64,000 bases of DNA from Arachis hypogaea (Eukaryota; Streptophyta; Magnoliopsida; Fabales; Fabaceae): NCBI RefSeq assembly GCF_003086295.3, contig NC_092039.1, positions 68,157,649 to 68,221,648 of the forward strand. Direction: 5' to 3'. This document shows, piece by piece, positions 27,247 to 40,158 of the stretch (the stretch's first letter is position 1; each line of letters opens with the position of its first letter). A program made the position numbers and the translations under genes. Below the pieces are notes generated by a model that did no database searches, had not been told where the DNA came from, and saw only the letters and a list, made by a program, of their open reading frames with translations.

Positions 27247-28579
27247 AAGTTTCAAGATAAGTTCAAGAGCACAAGCCACCATGACAAGGAGCTCGCCAAA
27301 TGTCCAACTTAAGGACTATAACTAAAAATGCTGGGTGGGAGATAACCCACCATGGTATGACCATTCCTTTTTCTATTTTAATTTTAGTCTGTTTTTGAGT
27401 TTTGATTGAACCTGGAATCATGCATAGCATTCATATTAAGCATTACATTTTGCATACTGCATTATTAAAAAAAAATTCACGCACGCGACGCGACAGCGTC
27501 ACCGACGCATCCGCGTCATAGGTGCGTTGAGAAGAAAACAAAATTGAACAGAGAGTCACGCGAGAGCGTGGCTGGAGGCGTGCCTTTGGCACAAATTGAT
27601 CCACGCGACCGCGTCGCTGACGCGTCCGTGTCATGTGGGAAAAATGCCTCCCACGCATCCGCGTTACCCACGCGAACGCGTGCCCTGTAAATCGATGTAA
27701 AAAGAGTGTATGACCGAAAGTTGAGCTGGAATTGAGCTGGACTTGTGCTAGAAGCACAAGTCCTACCACGCAAACGCGTGCCCCATGCATCCACGTCATT
27801 TTTTAAAATAGGCCATCCATGCGATCGCGTCCCCCACGCAACTGCGTCACCCAGATTTTTGGCAAAATGCATTTACACAGAGAGTTGTGCGAACGCGAGG
27901 CTGCACTCGTGCCACAAGCACAAATCGAGTCACGCATCCGCGTCCCTTGAATTTATCACACCCCAGCGATCGCGTGCACCACGCGTCCGCGTCATATGCG
28001 ACGCACAGCTTATCCAGACCAGCGCCAATTATCTTATCTTTTCTTTTATAATCCTAATTTCTTCTATCTTTTCTTCTTTCTTCCTCCTTTCTTACTTTCT
28101 TTTTCTTTTCCATTAGTGTTAAATTTTCTTATTCAACCGTTGTATCTTTTCTGGTATTATCTTGGTGCTTAGTGACTTGTTTTATTCTTGTTAGGTAATA
28201 TTAATTAAATCAATGCCTATCTTTTATACCTGTATTACTTTTGCATTGACATGAATTTATATTATCTCTCTTTACCCACTCTCTTCCCCATTGTTGCAAT
28301 TTTTGCACTTTTGATATGCCATTTGCTTCCACTATTTTCTCCCTTGCATGTTGTAGTTACCATGTAATTGAGACCTTTATTATTTGGCATTAACACCCAT
28401 ATTTCATTTATGTTCTTATCTTTACTTCTGGGTTACTTTCCTTCTTTTTCTCTTCTTTCAGGATGGCCACCAAGGAAGAGAAAGGGAAAGCTTCTAAATG
28501 GGAAGACAAACAAGTCAATCTGCACAATCTATAGCGAAAGGCATCAGTTGGAGCAGCTGTTCACTTATACATCTTAGCA
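27247..28579 (+). other. Element C post-ORF region with CG-rich palindrome cluster
   Basis: Non-coding. From 27480 to 28010 there are many palindromes of the type CACGCGAACGCGTG and GACGCATCCGCGTC. They often come as pairs whose centres are 17 bp apart (for example 27608 and 27625, 27658 and 27675). A T-rich, CT-rich stretch follows. Confidence 0.75.
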
Positions 28580-28616
28580 TGCACCAAGGACGGTGCAATC
28601 TTTATGTGTGGGGAGG
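28580..28616 (+). other. Hairpin plus purine-rich tract, internal copy (element C)
   Basis: TGCACC-AAGGAC-GGTGCA forms a 6 bp stem with a GGA-containing loop. Eight bases later comes GTGTGGGGAGG (28606-28616). The layout equals the module beside the 3' LTR at 29509-29546. Its position suggests an internal polypurine tract. Confidence 0.6.
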
Positions 28617-29508
28617 TCAATATCGATCTCCATGGGTTAGTTATTTCTGACTCAACACCAATGTCTAAACTTCTCTGTAGTTAGTTCCTGCATTTGCATG
28701 TTTGATTGCATTATAGTTAGATTTTGTGCATATTTTACCACTACTTGGTTGAAGTAATAAATTTCTTTTCAAGACTTTATTTTATAATATTTCACTAATT
28801 TAAATTAAAAATTAAAATTTTCTATGTGTTAAATTTGTTTGAAGTTGTATTTGGAACATGGTTTTTGAGCCAAAGAACACACAACCTGTGAGATTTGAGC
28901 TTATTTACATGGTTACATTATTTAACTATAAATTTTTATTCTTGTGTGTTTTCTTCTCTATGATTGCAATCGTTGCTTTGTTCTATTCTATATGTCCATT
29001 ATTTAGTGTATGTACATGCTTGTATATGATTGAGGCCATATTTGATTATTAACTCATTTATCCCAAATAAAGCCTACCCTTTTATATATGTATCCTTACC
29101 TTTACCTCAGCCCCATTACAACCCTGAAAAGACCTCATGATATTTGCATTGGTATACTAAATATTTGTTGATTGGTTAGATGAAGAACAAAGCTTAGAAA
29201 GCATGACTAGGGAAGAGTAGAGTGATTGACCCTAGACACTTGAGAGATTAGAGTGCATATATACTACCAGTGAGGGTTTAATGCTTGATTTTATGTTCCC
29301 TGCTTTTATGAGCTATCTTCTTACAAGTTTACTTGTCTTTTATTGTGTAATTTGAATTAGTGGAATTTGATTCATATTTGTCTTTGAGAACTTATTTACT
29401 TTTAACCAAGTAGGTAGAAACATTTTGCATGTAGCTGTATTCATATAGATAGGTTGCATTGCATACTCTCTATCATTCCTCTTCGCTCCTTTATAGCTTC
29501 TCTTGAGC
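28617..29508 (+). other. Element C region between the two hairpin modules
   Basis: T-rich, non-coding. Open frames are short and hydrophobic from T-rich codons; no domain recognised. Confidence 0.6.
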
Positions 29509-29546
29509 TTAGCATGAGGACATGCTAATGTTTTAGTGTGGAGAGG
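29509..29546 (+). other. Hairpin plus polypurine tract at the 3' LTR (element C)
   Basis: TTAGCATG-AGGA-CATGCTAA is a perfect 8 bp stem with an AGGA loop. Seven bases later GTGTGGAGAGG (29536-29546) ends one base before the 3' LTR, the expected place for the plus-strand primer. Confidence 0.75.
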
Positions 29547-29547
29547 T

Positions 29548-31036
29548 TGATAAATCACTATTTTATGGTTTATCTTGTGCTCAATTGAGTGGTTTTTTAT
29601 CAAGCCTTTGCCCGCTTATTCATATGATTTGCATAGTTTTACATTCTCCTTCCTGATCTTGTGCTGTGATTGAAAACATGCTTCTTTGGCTTTTATTTTC
29701 TTTTATTTAAATCCTCTCTTATTATCATTCGATACCTTGATATGTGTGCTAAGTGATTTCAGAGATTACAGGATAGGAATGGCTCAGAGGATGGAAAGGA
29801 AGCATGCAAAAGTGGAAGGAATACAAGAAGTTTAAGGAACTGCAAAGCTGTCAGCCTGACCCTCTCGCACTAAAACGATCATAACTTGAGCTACAGAGGT
29901 CCAAATGATGTGGTTCTACTTGCGTTGGAAAGATAACGTCCGGGGCTTCGATTTTATATATAATTTTCCATAGTAGCCGTACAGATAGGTAACGCGAACG
30001 CGCGCTCCACGCGAACACGTCGCATCTGCGAATCTCATTCCACACAAACGCGTGGATGACGCCACCGCGTCACTTTGCCGCGACCTGTACGGACCAAAAA
30101 GCGTTGGGAATGAATTTTGGGCTATTTTTGACCCAGTTCTTGGCCCAGAAAACACAGATTAGAGGCTGTGAGTAGAGCAGAATCAATCATTGAATGATTA
30201 CTCACAAATTTAGGTTTTAGATGTAGTTTTTAGAGAGAGAGGTTCTCTCCTCTCTCTTAGGATTTAGGATTAGGATTTCTATTAGGATTAGGATTGTTTC
30301 TTCATACCAGGTTCAATAATTGATGTTTCTTTTCTACTTTCATATACTCTGATGCTTTCATTTGTATCTGATTTGTGTTGCCCAATTGGCTTATGAACTT
30401 TTCATGTTAGGATTGATTTTCTTATTTAATACCCATTATTGAGATGTTTTCAGATATATGATTTTAATTTAGCTTTCTACATTCTTGGCTTTGGTTGATT
30501 AATTGGTAACTCTTGAGTTATCAAACTCATCGTGATTAATAATTGCTATTTTTGCTAATTGAATTGAATTCCAATAACTCTAGTTCTTTCTTGGGAATTG
30601 ACTAGGACCTGAGGATCAAACTAATTAGTCCACTTGACTTTCCTTTGCTTTAGTAAAGGTTAACTAAGTGGGATTAAAACTCAATTCTCATTACCATCAA
30701 TAAGGATAACTAGGATAGGACTTCTAATTTCTCATATCTTGCCAAGAGTTTATTTTATAGTTATTTATTTATTTTACTTGTCATTTAACATACTTCTTTC
30801 TTACTTTCAAAACCCCCAACTTACAAGACTCATAACTAATAATAAGAACACCTCCTTGCAATTCCTTGATAAGACAACCCGAGGTTTAAATACTTCGGTT
30901 ATCAATTTATTTAGGGGTTTGTTACTTGTGACAACCAAAACATTTGTACGAAGGGATTTTCTGTTGGTTTAGAATCTATACTTACAACGCGACTATATTT
31001 TTATAAAATTCTTTACTAGCAAAAATTCTAACGTCA
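29548..31036 (+). repeat. 3' LTR of element C
   Basis: 1489 bp, TGATAAATCAC to TAACGTCA, aligned throughout with 23649-25136. It is followed at once by the duplicated target GTCAG. Confidence 0.95.
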
Positions 31037-31695
31037 GTCAGCTTTCCAACGCCACCAAGATCAACTCATTTTGGACCTCTACAACTCAAGTTATGCTCCA
31101 TTAAAGATGAAGAGGTCAGGCTGGTAACTCTGCAGTGACGTGTTTTTCTTCTTGTATTTTCGGGGTCAATATCATCCTTAATTCCAGTGTCCATTATAAA
31201 GTGTTATATATGGTTGGAAAGCTCTGGATGTTGACTTTTTAATGGCACTAGAATCACTTCATTTGAAGTTGTTTAGCTCAAGATATCTTTATTTGAATGA
31301 GAGGAGGTCAGATTGGCATATACCCTGGCGTGCCACGCCAATGCTTTGGCGTGCCACGCCCATAGTGGGGCTCAAAATAACTCCTCTGGAACTTAAGCCT
31401 AGTGTGCCACGCCCAAAACACCAAGTGGCATGCCCATTGATGAGAGTTGCTTCAAAAGCTTGGCGTGCCACGCCCAGAGCTTCAAGTGGCACGCCTAGCT
31501 TCACACGCCCAGCCTTATTTGTTGTTTTCTTCCCTTTTGTTGCTTTTTTCACCTAAAATTTAGCACAAACCCAATATAAAGCAATGTACCATAATATATA
31601 TCATTTGATTCATGAAATTGCATTGATTCAATGAGATTATGCTCTTTTTATGGCCCTTTTAGAAAAGAAAAAGGGTACATGATGTACAGTCATCA

Positions 31696-32572
31696 CCTTC
31701 CAGGAGCAAATCCTCAACCTCCCACTCAGAGAGAGACTGTGATATGACGATAGGGAATCCTCAACCTAATTCAATCATACCACAGCCAGGAATCAAATTG
31801 AAGGGAATCTGTAACCTTCTCCATTCAATCCTCTGATGTAGCAAGAGAGGGAATCCTCAACCCCGCTTTCCCACCATAACAAGAGAGGGAATCCTCAATC
31901 TCATCTTGTCTATTACAGTAAGAGAGAGAATCCTTTATCTCAACTTGCCTATCAATGAGCGGGGATCCAATCACTGTCCTTACCATTTCAATTTGAAACT
32001 CATTTCAATTCAACACAAGCAAACATACCAGCAATCCAAATTAATCATTACAGAATTAAATCGAAGGGAATCCTTGACCTTTTATTCAACTCTCTAGTGC
32101 GACAAGTGAAGGAATCCTTAACCTCAAGCTCGTCTACCACAACAAAAGAGGAAATCCTTGACCTTAACTTGTTTATCACAGCAAGTGAGAGAATCCTTAA
32201 TCTTAACTTGTCTTTACTTGAGCTGGATAACACCACCGTCCTCACAACACAAATCTTATTTGCTCTTTAATCATAATCACAATATGAGAGAGGGAATCCT
32301 CTACTTCAAGTCGCCTATTCATCCTGAGATATAGTGCTCGTCACAATTCACCATCATTACCTTGTCCAAAACTTCACTCACTTATACAACATATAACTCG
32401 GAAGGAATCCTCAACCTCCCCAATCCGGCGTCATCTCCAATTATCAATAACTTACACCCATTGCTCATTTCGCTCATTATCATCATCATTCTCATCATAC
32501 ACAATCTTTACTCCTCATCACACATCACTTTACATCTTATTCAATTTCCTCAATTTCACTAACTCAGCCCTT
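31696..32572 (+). repeat. LTR-like sequence, second segment, with gggaatcctcaacct minisatellite
   Basis: It continues the sequence interrupted at 21976. About a dozen copies of a motif close to gagggaatcctcaacctc occur between 31740 and 32420, roughly every 35-45 bp and decaying in sequence, separated by short variable text. Confidence 0.6.
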
Positions 32573-34707
32573 TGATGCATGAAAACTTGTCTCTCAACAA
32601 CTTTCCTTCAGCAAGTATACCGAATTATTGTCAAGTAAAAACTCACAATAGAGTGAGGTCGAATCCCACAGGGATTGATTGGTCAAGCAACTTTAGTTGG
32701 AAGAGTATGCTAGTTGAGCTAAACAGAATGTAGTTTGAGAATTGCAGAAAATTAAATGGCGGGAAAGTAAATAGCAGAAAATAAAGTGCAGAATCTTAGA
32801 TGGGGATTTGGGAAAATGAGCATGTAAATAAATGGCATAAAGTAAAGAGAATGGGTAAGATCAGAAATGGGGAATTCGTTGGGCCCAGGAGATGTTGTAC
32901 TCTCCGGATCAAATTCATTTTCATCTCTTCCTCAATCAAAGCATCTATTGATCTCCTTGGCAATCTAAAGTGATTGGGTTCCAATTCCTTGACAACCCAA
33001 TCTCTCTAAGCTTGAACAATTGCCCGATTCCTTGATTTAATTGCTCATGGGAAGAGATGAAGTGTGGTCACTAATTATACCACATATATTTCCAAATCAA
33101 AGTGTTGGAAGGATTACATGTCACTATATCCGCCCAGACCCCAATTTGGTCTAACATGAGAAAGCATTTCTAGCATGATCTTCTCATCCCTTTTCCAAGG
33201 CTCAGAGGAGATTCAATTATGGAGAGTTTCTTTTCCAAGACAACTAACCAATTGAATTAAGATCGAAAGCTTTCTAGTAAATCAAAAGAGAGGAAAGAAG
33301 AAGAGAATGAAAATTATAATTGATCCATCAAATTACAACAGAGCTCCCTAACCCAATAAAAAGGGTTTAGTTGTTCATAGCTCTAGAAATGGAAAATGGC
33401 AGAAAAGAATACATCCTTAGCTAAAAGTGCAGAAAAGTAAATATAGAGAGGATAGTTCTCCAAAGTGCCAAACTTCTCTATAGTTCAAAACTACTCCTAT
33501 ATATACTACTTTTCTTGATCTTCTAGTGAGTTCTTCAAGTCTTGGATGTGGGCCTTAGATCTTGAGTTGAAGCAGTTAGAATCTTTAGTGGGCTCAGCTT
33601 GCAGAAAAGTATGAATTAGGCATGGGCATTAGTGAAGTTAACGTTAAGTGATATTGTGGGTTCGAGAACGTTAGTGGCAATCACCTTTTTCACTAACGTT
33701 CCAACCCCATATAACCCACGTTAACTCCAACGTTAGTGGTACTAACGTGACCACTAACGTTGCCTTATAAACCTTCGCAAGCATTATTGGGACTCACCTT
33801 TCCCAATAACGTTGCCTTGTGCCCCTTGTCCCTACGTTAGAGTTCACGTTAGTGTAACTAACGTGGCTCTTAACGTGGGTATGCCTCATCTTCGAGAGTG
33901 TTAGTGGCACTCACCTTTGTCACTAACGCTCCAAGTGCTCCTACTCTCCACGTTAGAGCTCACGTTAACTAAGTTAACGTGGCCACTAACGTGGTAGTGA
34001 ATGCCATCTCCAACGTTAGTGACAAAGGTGAGTGTCACAAACGTTGGCTCATCAATTTTTGCTCCACGTTAACTTTCACGTTTGTGGTTATGTGGGCAAT
34101 GCTAGATTGATCCAACATTAGTGACAAAGGTGAGTGTCACTAACGTTGGCATTGTTCCTCTCTTCCACGTTAGAGTTCACGTTAACTAAGTTAACGTGAC
34201 TCTTAACGTGGTTCATTGCCACATTTTGGAGCGTTAGTGGTGTTCACATTCACCACTAACGTTGGAGCTTTCTTTGCCTCCATGTTAACTACCACGTTAA
34301 TCTAGTTAACGTGACAATTAACGTAGGCTTATGATGGCTTCGCAGGTGTTATTGGTGATCACTTTTCTCATTAACGTTGCAAGCTCTTTCCCATTCCACG
34401 TTAGTGGTCACATTAACTAGGTTAACGTGGCTACTAACGTGGTTCTTCCTTGCTTCTTTTGTCCTGAAATCAAGCAAATAAAGTGCAGCAAAGCTCTAGT
34501 CAAAGTTATGAGATTTTGCATCATCAATTTGTCATTCAATTCTTGCAAAATCCTCATGAAATCATGTGAAATTCACAATAGTTGCTTGAATCAAGGTGTG
34601 AGTGTATTTTCATCCAAAACTTGCCTTATTCTCTAAGAAAATGCATGAAACTACCTTAAAATATTAAAGAAAAGGTCAGTGAAACTAGCCTAGATGCCTT
34701 GGCATCA
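32573..34707 (-). mobile_element. Solo LTR H (2135 bp)
   Basis: The ends TGATGCATG and TTGGCATCA are inverted. The flanks CCCTT (32568-32572) and CCCTT (34708-34712) are a perfect 5 bp target-site duplication. The conserved motif gaggtcgaatcccacagggatt near 32656 indicates minus orientation. From about 33640 to 34440 it is packed with ACGTT/AACGT palindromes such as CACGTTAACTAAGTTAACGTG. No coding sequence. Confidence 0.9.
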
Positions 34708-36775
34708 CCCTTAACATTTGGTTTCTAACTCTACCATCCTTAAGTACACCGGCTCTATGCTCTTATCAAGGTTTATAAAGGTTTAAAAGGCTAAAATAAT
34801 GGTTAAAAAACTTAAAAATATACTTTTGCAAAATCTGGAGGTTGTGCGTACGCATACATGGTCCGCATACGCATGAGGTAGAAATTTGGTATGTCGCGTA
34901 CAACGGCACTCCATCCGCGTACGCGAGAATTGAAAACAGCAGCTTATACTCACGTCACATGTAAAACTTATGAAATAAATAAATAATTAGCCAATAAACT
35001 AATTATTATTCAAAGAAATTAGGAAAATTAATTTTTATAATTTAGAGGAGTAGAAATATTAAAAATACGAATTATGACACTAATTTTAAAGATTTTGGTC
35101 CAAAATTTGACTAACTGGACGAAATGGTTATACCGGACCCAAATCGGGCCCAAAGCCCAACCTATAAAATACTGAAAATGAACCTTCTCTTCATTCCTGC
35201 TGGTACGAGAAGAAGGGAGAGTTACATTAAAATGTAAACCTAAAGTCTCCAAAAATTCAATCGTCCGTAACTTTCATCTTAGAATTTTCTTCAATTCTAT
35301 CTGAACAATCTGTTGAACTCTAGCAGCGAATAATCACTGGATTTTATCCAATTGATTTGTGGGTAAGATTGTGTTCTAGTTGATTTGGAGTTCAATTGGG
35401 CGGTTTGGAACGAAATCCGGGTAATTAGGCTTGAGGAATTAACATTTGGAAGCTTGGAGCTTGTGAAAGGAGAGGTTTTCGAGGTGTTCTGAGATTAGAA
35501 AAGAATCGTCCAAGGTATGGTTTTAGTTTCTCGTAGTTAATGTTTAATGTCACGTGAAAACTTAGGCTAGAAGACCATAAGATAGGAATGAAGTAAATGA
35601 ATTATTGATGGATTGTGTATATGGTATAAGATGTGTAGTTTAGTTGTATTCAATGATTTGCTAATGGAGTTGGTTGATTTTGGAAAAAGATTTAATATTG
35701 GTATTTATTTGATTTTGAAATAATTTGATACTGAAAATGATTTGAATGATTGAGAGGTGTTTGGTTTGGTAGTTGGAATCCTTGAAGGGTGGTAGAAATT
35801 CGAGTTTTAGAGGAGATACTACCGAAATTTTTATAAGAATTGGAGTTTTGATTTAAAGTGTTATTTTAAAAAGAAAAAGATTATTATGTGGCTTGTGTAT
35901 TTGAGACTATTTGTTGACCCTCTGTCGCAAGATGTGACTAGGCACTTTAACTCCCCAGGTTCCTCCATAGGCATGCATATATATATGGATTTTGAATATT
36001 ATATTATTGAGCCTGGAGTTTGACTCCATGGAATATTATTGAGCTTGGAGTTTGACTCTATGGAATATTATATTTGAGCTTGGAGTTTGACTCCATGGAA
36101 TATTATTAAGCTTGGAGTTTAACTCTATGGAATATTATATTTGAGCTTGGAGTTTAACTCCATGGAATATTATTGAGCTTAGAGTTTGACTCCATGGAAT
36201 ATTATATTATTGAATTTGGAGTTTGACTCCATAAATATTATTTTGATCTTGAGAATGCACGCACAGAGGGACTGTCCAATGGTTAACTATCAGGACATGT
36301 CTGGTTGGCAATATAACCGACAGATGAGACTCATCAGCCATAGAACAGGCATCATTATGTGCATTTGTATGTTTTTCTTAGGTGTGCATTGTTTTGGTTT
36401 GCTTAATTGCTTAACTCTGCTTATTTGCTACTTGTTCTATTTACTATAATTACATCTTTGTCTGTGATTTCTTTGCTTAAATTGTATGTGTATATTTTCT
36501 AAGAAACCCCTCTTGGCGAAGGTGTGAGGGGGATTGTTCCACTGGTAATTCAGAGGGTTGGAGGAGACAGAAAGTGAAGTGTTAAGTTAAAGTTTGATTT
36601 AAAACTTGAATACCTTAGATAACTTACCTAATTTCTGGTTTAGTTGGGTCTTTCAGCTGAAATATGAGTGTCGGAGTTCTAGGAATGCCTCTGACTTTCC
36701 CAGGACCTTTTATATTAACTATGTGGACAGCTTTACCATACTGAAAACCCCCGATTCTCATTCCATATATATTCT
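34708..36775 (+). repeat. LTR-like sequence, third segment, with promoter-like TATA
   Basis: It continues the LTR interrupted by H. gtgcgtacgcatac and gcgtacgcgag palindromes lie near 34850-34930, and a TATA-like cctataaaatac is at about 35160-35172. A typical chromovirus-like tail follows (acatgtctggttggcaatataaccgacagatgag near 36294). No LTR end plus primer-binding site was found, so the boundary with the next copy is approximate. Confidence 0.45.
36001..36240. repeat. Minisatellite, ~31-36 bp unit, about 7 copies
   Basis: Units close to gagcttggagtttgactcc followed by atggaatattatt, alternating in length because of ttatatt insertions. It lies inside the LTR-like segment. Confidence 0.9.
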
Positions 36776-38847
36776 ATGCAGTACTGGGCAGACTTGAACC
36801 GGTTCAACCGGTTCAACTGCCGGTTCGTGGTTTTTCTCGATTTTTTGCAGAAAATACATTTTCTAACTCAGAAAAACCTACCAAGTCCAAAAATTATGTT
36901 TAAATCCTCATATTCTCACTCTAAATTTTTGGAATCTAATTTGAGCAATATTAATTACTTAGTTACACGAGAATCGGGCATTAATTTTAAAGGTTTGGTC
37001 TGAAGTTAGACCAAACGGGCTAAAAAAGCTAACGGATTGGACTAGGCCCAAGTTGGGCCCAAGCCCAACATATATAAGCACTTAAGTGAACCCATTTTCA
37101 TCAACAACACACTCATAACACAACACACTCAGCTGAAAAGAAAAGAGGGAGAGGAGAAGAGAAAGTATTATTCACTCCTCACTTCAATCCGTGATATCTC
37201 GAGCTACGGTAGTCTGATTTGCGTGCCGTCAGCGGCTACGTGAAGCTCTTTCCAAGCTTGTCATTTCTATCTAAGCCTTGTGATAAGTTTCTCGAGAATC
37301 TCTGTCCAATTTTCGTGCCCTTATGAAATTTAAATTTTGGGGTTTGGTTTTGAGTGAAATCTTGTGTTTTGGGTGTTTAGGTATACTCTAGCACTTGATT
37401 GCTTGTGGTTTTGGCTTTCAAAAATATTGGGTAAGGTGAGTTACTCTTGAATCCTTGTGAAATTTTGATTATGATGAGTCTTAGGTTGAATTATTGTAAA
37501 TTATGTGTTATAGCTTGAAGTTGTGATTATTGGAACTTGTTGGAGCTTGTTGGTGATTGTTGGTGGCTTGGATTGTGTTGGAAAGATTAGCTTGTGCTCA
37601 TTTTGGGTTTTTGGCATATTGGGAATCGGCCAAGGTATGGTTTCAGTTTCTTCTATGTAGTATATAATATTCATGGACACTTAGGCTAGTGACCCAAAGG
37701 ATATGATTGAATTAAAATGGTTGATGAGTCATTGAATGTTGATGTATGATGATTTATGATGAGTTGATGAATTTTGAATTCAATTATGATGATTGATAAT
37801 GATATGATGATGATGAATGATTGTGTGGATTTGAAAAGTGGTTTAGTATGATAGATGTGATGTTGAGGTTGATAAAATGGTAATGTGGGTGGTAAAATTT
37901 GAATGTGGATTGATCATAAGTGTTATATATTTGATGTTGAGGTTGAGAATAATGAAATGTGAAGAAAAATGTGGTAAGATTGGTGTAATATGACACAAAG
38001 GGTAGATTTTGATGAAAAATCGATTTTAGAATGGTTTGGTATGGTTTTGGTTGTCTTTTACAAGAAATTGTGGAAATTATGGAATTTCGTAAAAGTTGGT
38101 TTTTTGGTGAACTTTGTCTGATCATAACTTTTGCCTCAGTTTTCAAAATTTGTTGAAATTGGTTTAAAATGAAAGTTTATTGAAAACTCTTCAAATTAAT
38201 ACAAAGTTTGTAAAATTTGGATTTTTGTAGAGAAAGTTATGATCATTCAAAGATTGGTGTCAAAATCTAAAATTCTGCAAAGTTGCAGAATTTTGTGATT
38301 TCTGGTATGTGCACACGCACACCCCTGCGAAATTTTCAACCTGTGCGCACACACAGACCTGTGCATATGCACACGCAGAGGCATGCAATCTATTTAGAGT
38401 GTTAGCACAGCTTGTGCGCGCACATACCCAATGAACGTTTACAACATGTGCGCATGCACAGCCCTGTGCACACGCACACGTTGGGAAGGGCAATCTGTTA
38501 AGGGCGCGAGCACGCCTTTTGCGAGCGAACAGAATTGTAAATTTTGGTACATGTGTGTACGCACACCTCCATGCGTACGCACACGTTTTAAAACTTTATC
38601 TGGGCGTGCTCACGCACACCCCTGTGAGTACGCACACGTCCTGTTTCTCAAATTTAAATTTTATTTTCAAGTATTTCACCTTCCCAATAAGATTGTAAGC
38701 TTCTGTGACACTGTTTTAAGGCTTTTTGGCTTAAATTTAGGTATGAGAACATAGGAAATAACCTAAGAGTTTTAGTTGATACTATTATGATAATTAGAAA
38801 ACGGAGGATTAGGTTTCGGGTGTACTGAAGATGGTTTGAAGGTATGT
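36776..38847 (+). repeat. Second LTR-like copy related to the preceding segment
   Basis: A TATA-like catatataagc at about 37068 and the phrase ggtatggtttcagtttctt near 37634 parallel 35163 and 35516. It begins with a short ccggttcaaccggttcaac repeat (36798). The stretch 38300-38640 is filled with GTGCGCAC/GTGTGCGTACGCAC palindromes. No gene; the reading frames there are low-complexity. Confidence 0.45.
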
Positions 38848-40158
38848 TGGTGGACGAAATTGTGATCATCAACAATGGCTCCAAAGGCTTGGTGCTCTCA
38901 AACGTGAATCACACTTTGTCACAACTCCGCACAACTAATCAGCAAGTGTACTGGGTCGTCCAAGTAATACCTTACGTGAGTAAGGGTCGATCCCACAGAG
39001 ATTGTTGGTATGAAGCAAGCTATGGTCATCTTGTAAATCTCAGTCAGGCGGATAATAATTGATTATGGAATTTTGAAAATCAAATAATAGTAAATAAACA
39101 GAAAATAAAGATAAAGTTACTCATGTAATCCAATGGTGGGAATTTCGGATAGGTGTTTGGAGGTGCTGTGTTCCTTCTGAATCTCTACTTTCCTACTTCT
39201 TCCTTCTAGTTTTTCATCACTCCTTTCTATGGCAAGCTGTATGTAGGGCATCACTGTTGTCAATGGCTACATCCCATCCTCTCAGTGAAAAAGGTCCAAA
39301 TGCTCTGTCACAGCACAGCTAATCATCTGTCGGTTCTCAATCAGGTTGGAATAGAATCTAGTGATTCTTTTGTGTCTGTCACTAACGTGCAGCCTTCAGG
39401 AGTTTGAAGTTCGTCACAGTCATTCAATCCCGGAATCCTACTCGGAATACCACAGACAAGGTTAGACTTTCCGGATTCCCATGAATGCCGCCATCAATTC
39501 TAGCTTATACCACGAAGATTCTGATTAAGGAATCCAAGTAATATGCGCCCGGTATAAGGTAGAACGGAAGTGATTGTCAGTCACGCGCGTTCATAGGTAA
39601 GAATGATGATGAGTGTCACGGATCATCACATACATCAAGTTGAAGTGCAACGAATATCTTAGAACAGGAATAAATCGAATTGGATAGAAGATAGTAGTAA
39701 TTGCATTAAAACTTGAGGTACAGCAGAGCTCCACACCCTTAATCTATGGTGTGTAGAAACTCCACCGTTGAAAATACATAAGTGAAAGGTCCAGGCATGG
39801 CCGAATGGCCAGCCCCCAGATCTAAGAACTAAACGTCCAAAGATTGAATAATACAATCAAAGATATATAATAAACTAGTAAAAAGTTCTATTTATACTAA
39901 ACTAGCTACTATGGTTTACAGAGGTAAGTAATTGATGCATAAATTCACTTCCGGGGCCCACTTGGTGTGTGCTTGGGCTGAGCTTGATCTATCCACGAGC
40001 TGAGATTTCTCTTGGAGTTGAACGCCAAGTTGTAACGTGTTTTGGGCGTTCAACTCTGGCTCTTGACGTGTTTCTGGCGTTTGACTCCAGAATGCAGCAT
40101 GGAACTGGCGTTGAGCACCAGTTTACGTCATCAAATCTCGAATAAAGTATGGACTATT
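38848..40158 (-). repeat. Truncated A-type LTR (1311 bp)
   Basis: It starts tggtggacgaaattgtgatc like the LTRs of E and contains the motif gggtcgatcccacagagattg (38984). It carries four palindromes with centres at 40020, 40051, 40082 and 40113, again 31 bp apart. It stops within taaagtatggactattata, about 250-350 bp before the expected end, and is joined directly to the element C-type coding region. Confidence 0.85.

Larger units (their letters stand above)
23649..31036 (+). mobile_element. Complete non-autonomous LTR retrotransposon C (7388 bp)
   Basis: Order: 5' LTR 23649-25136, tRNA-Asp-type primer-binding site 25140-25156, one long ORF (25324-27246), palindrome cluster (27480-28010), hairpin-purine module 1 (28580-28616), AT-rich DNA, hairpin-purine module 2 (29509-29546), 3' LTR 29548-31036. 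The target-site duplication GTCAG (23644-23648 and 31037-31041) is perfect. No protease, reverse transcriptase or integrase is encoded, so movement needs a partner element. The LTRs differ at dozens of positions, many of them C/T or G/A, so the insertion is older than E. It sits inside solo LTR D2. Confidence 0.95.
21977..31695 (-). mobile_element. Solo LTR D2, split by element C
   Basis: The LTR pieces are 21977-23648 and 31042-31695, about 2326 bp when the insertion is ignored. The ends TGATGACC and GTCATCA match solo LTR D1 (53596-56003). The flanks CCTTC (21972-21976) and CCTTC (31696-31700) are a 5 bp target-site duplication, so this is a complete solo LTR left by recombination between two LTRs. 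The conserved U5-side motif at 22067 shows minus orientation. Palindromes of the type GGCGTGCCACGCC cluster at 23340-23550 and 31320-31510. Confidence 0.9.

Noticed and set aside
38260..38754. Cys/Ala-rich open frames on both strands
   Set aside because: They arise from the GTGCGTACGCAC repeats and carry no plausible protein signature.
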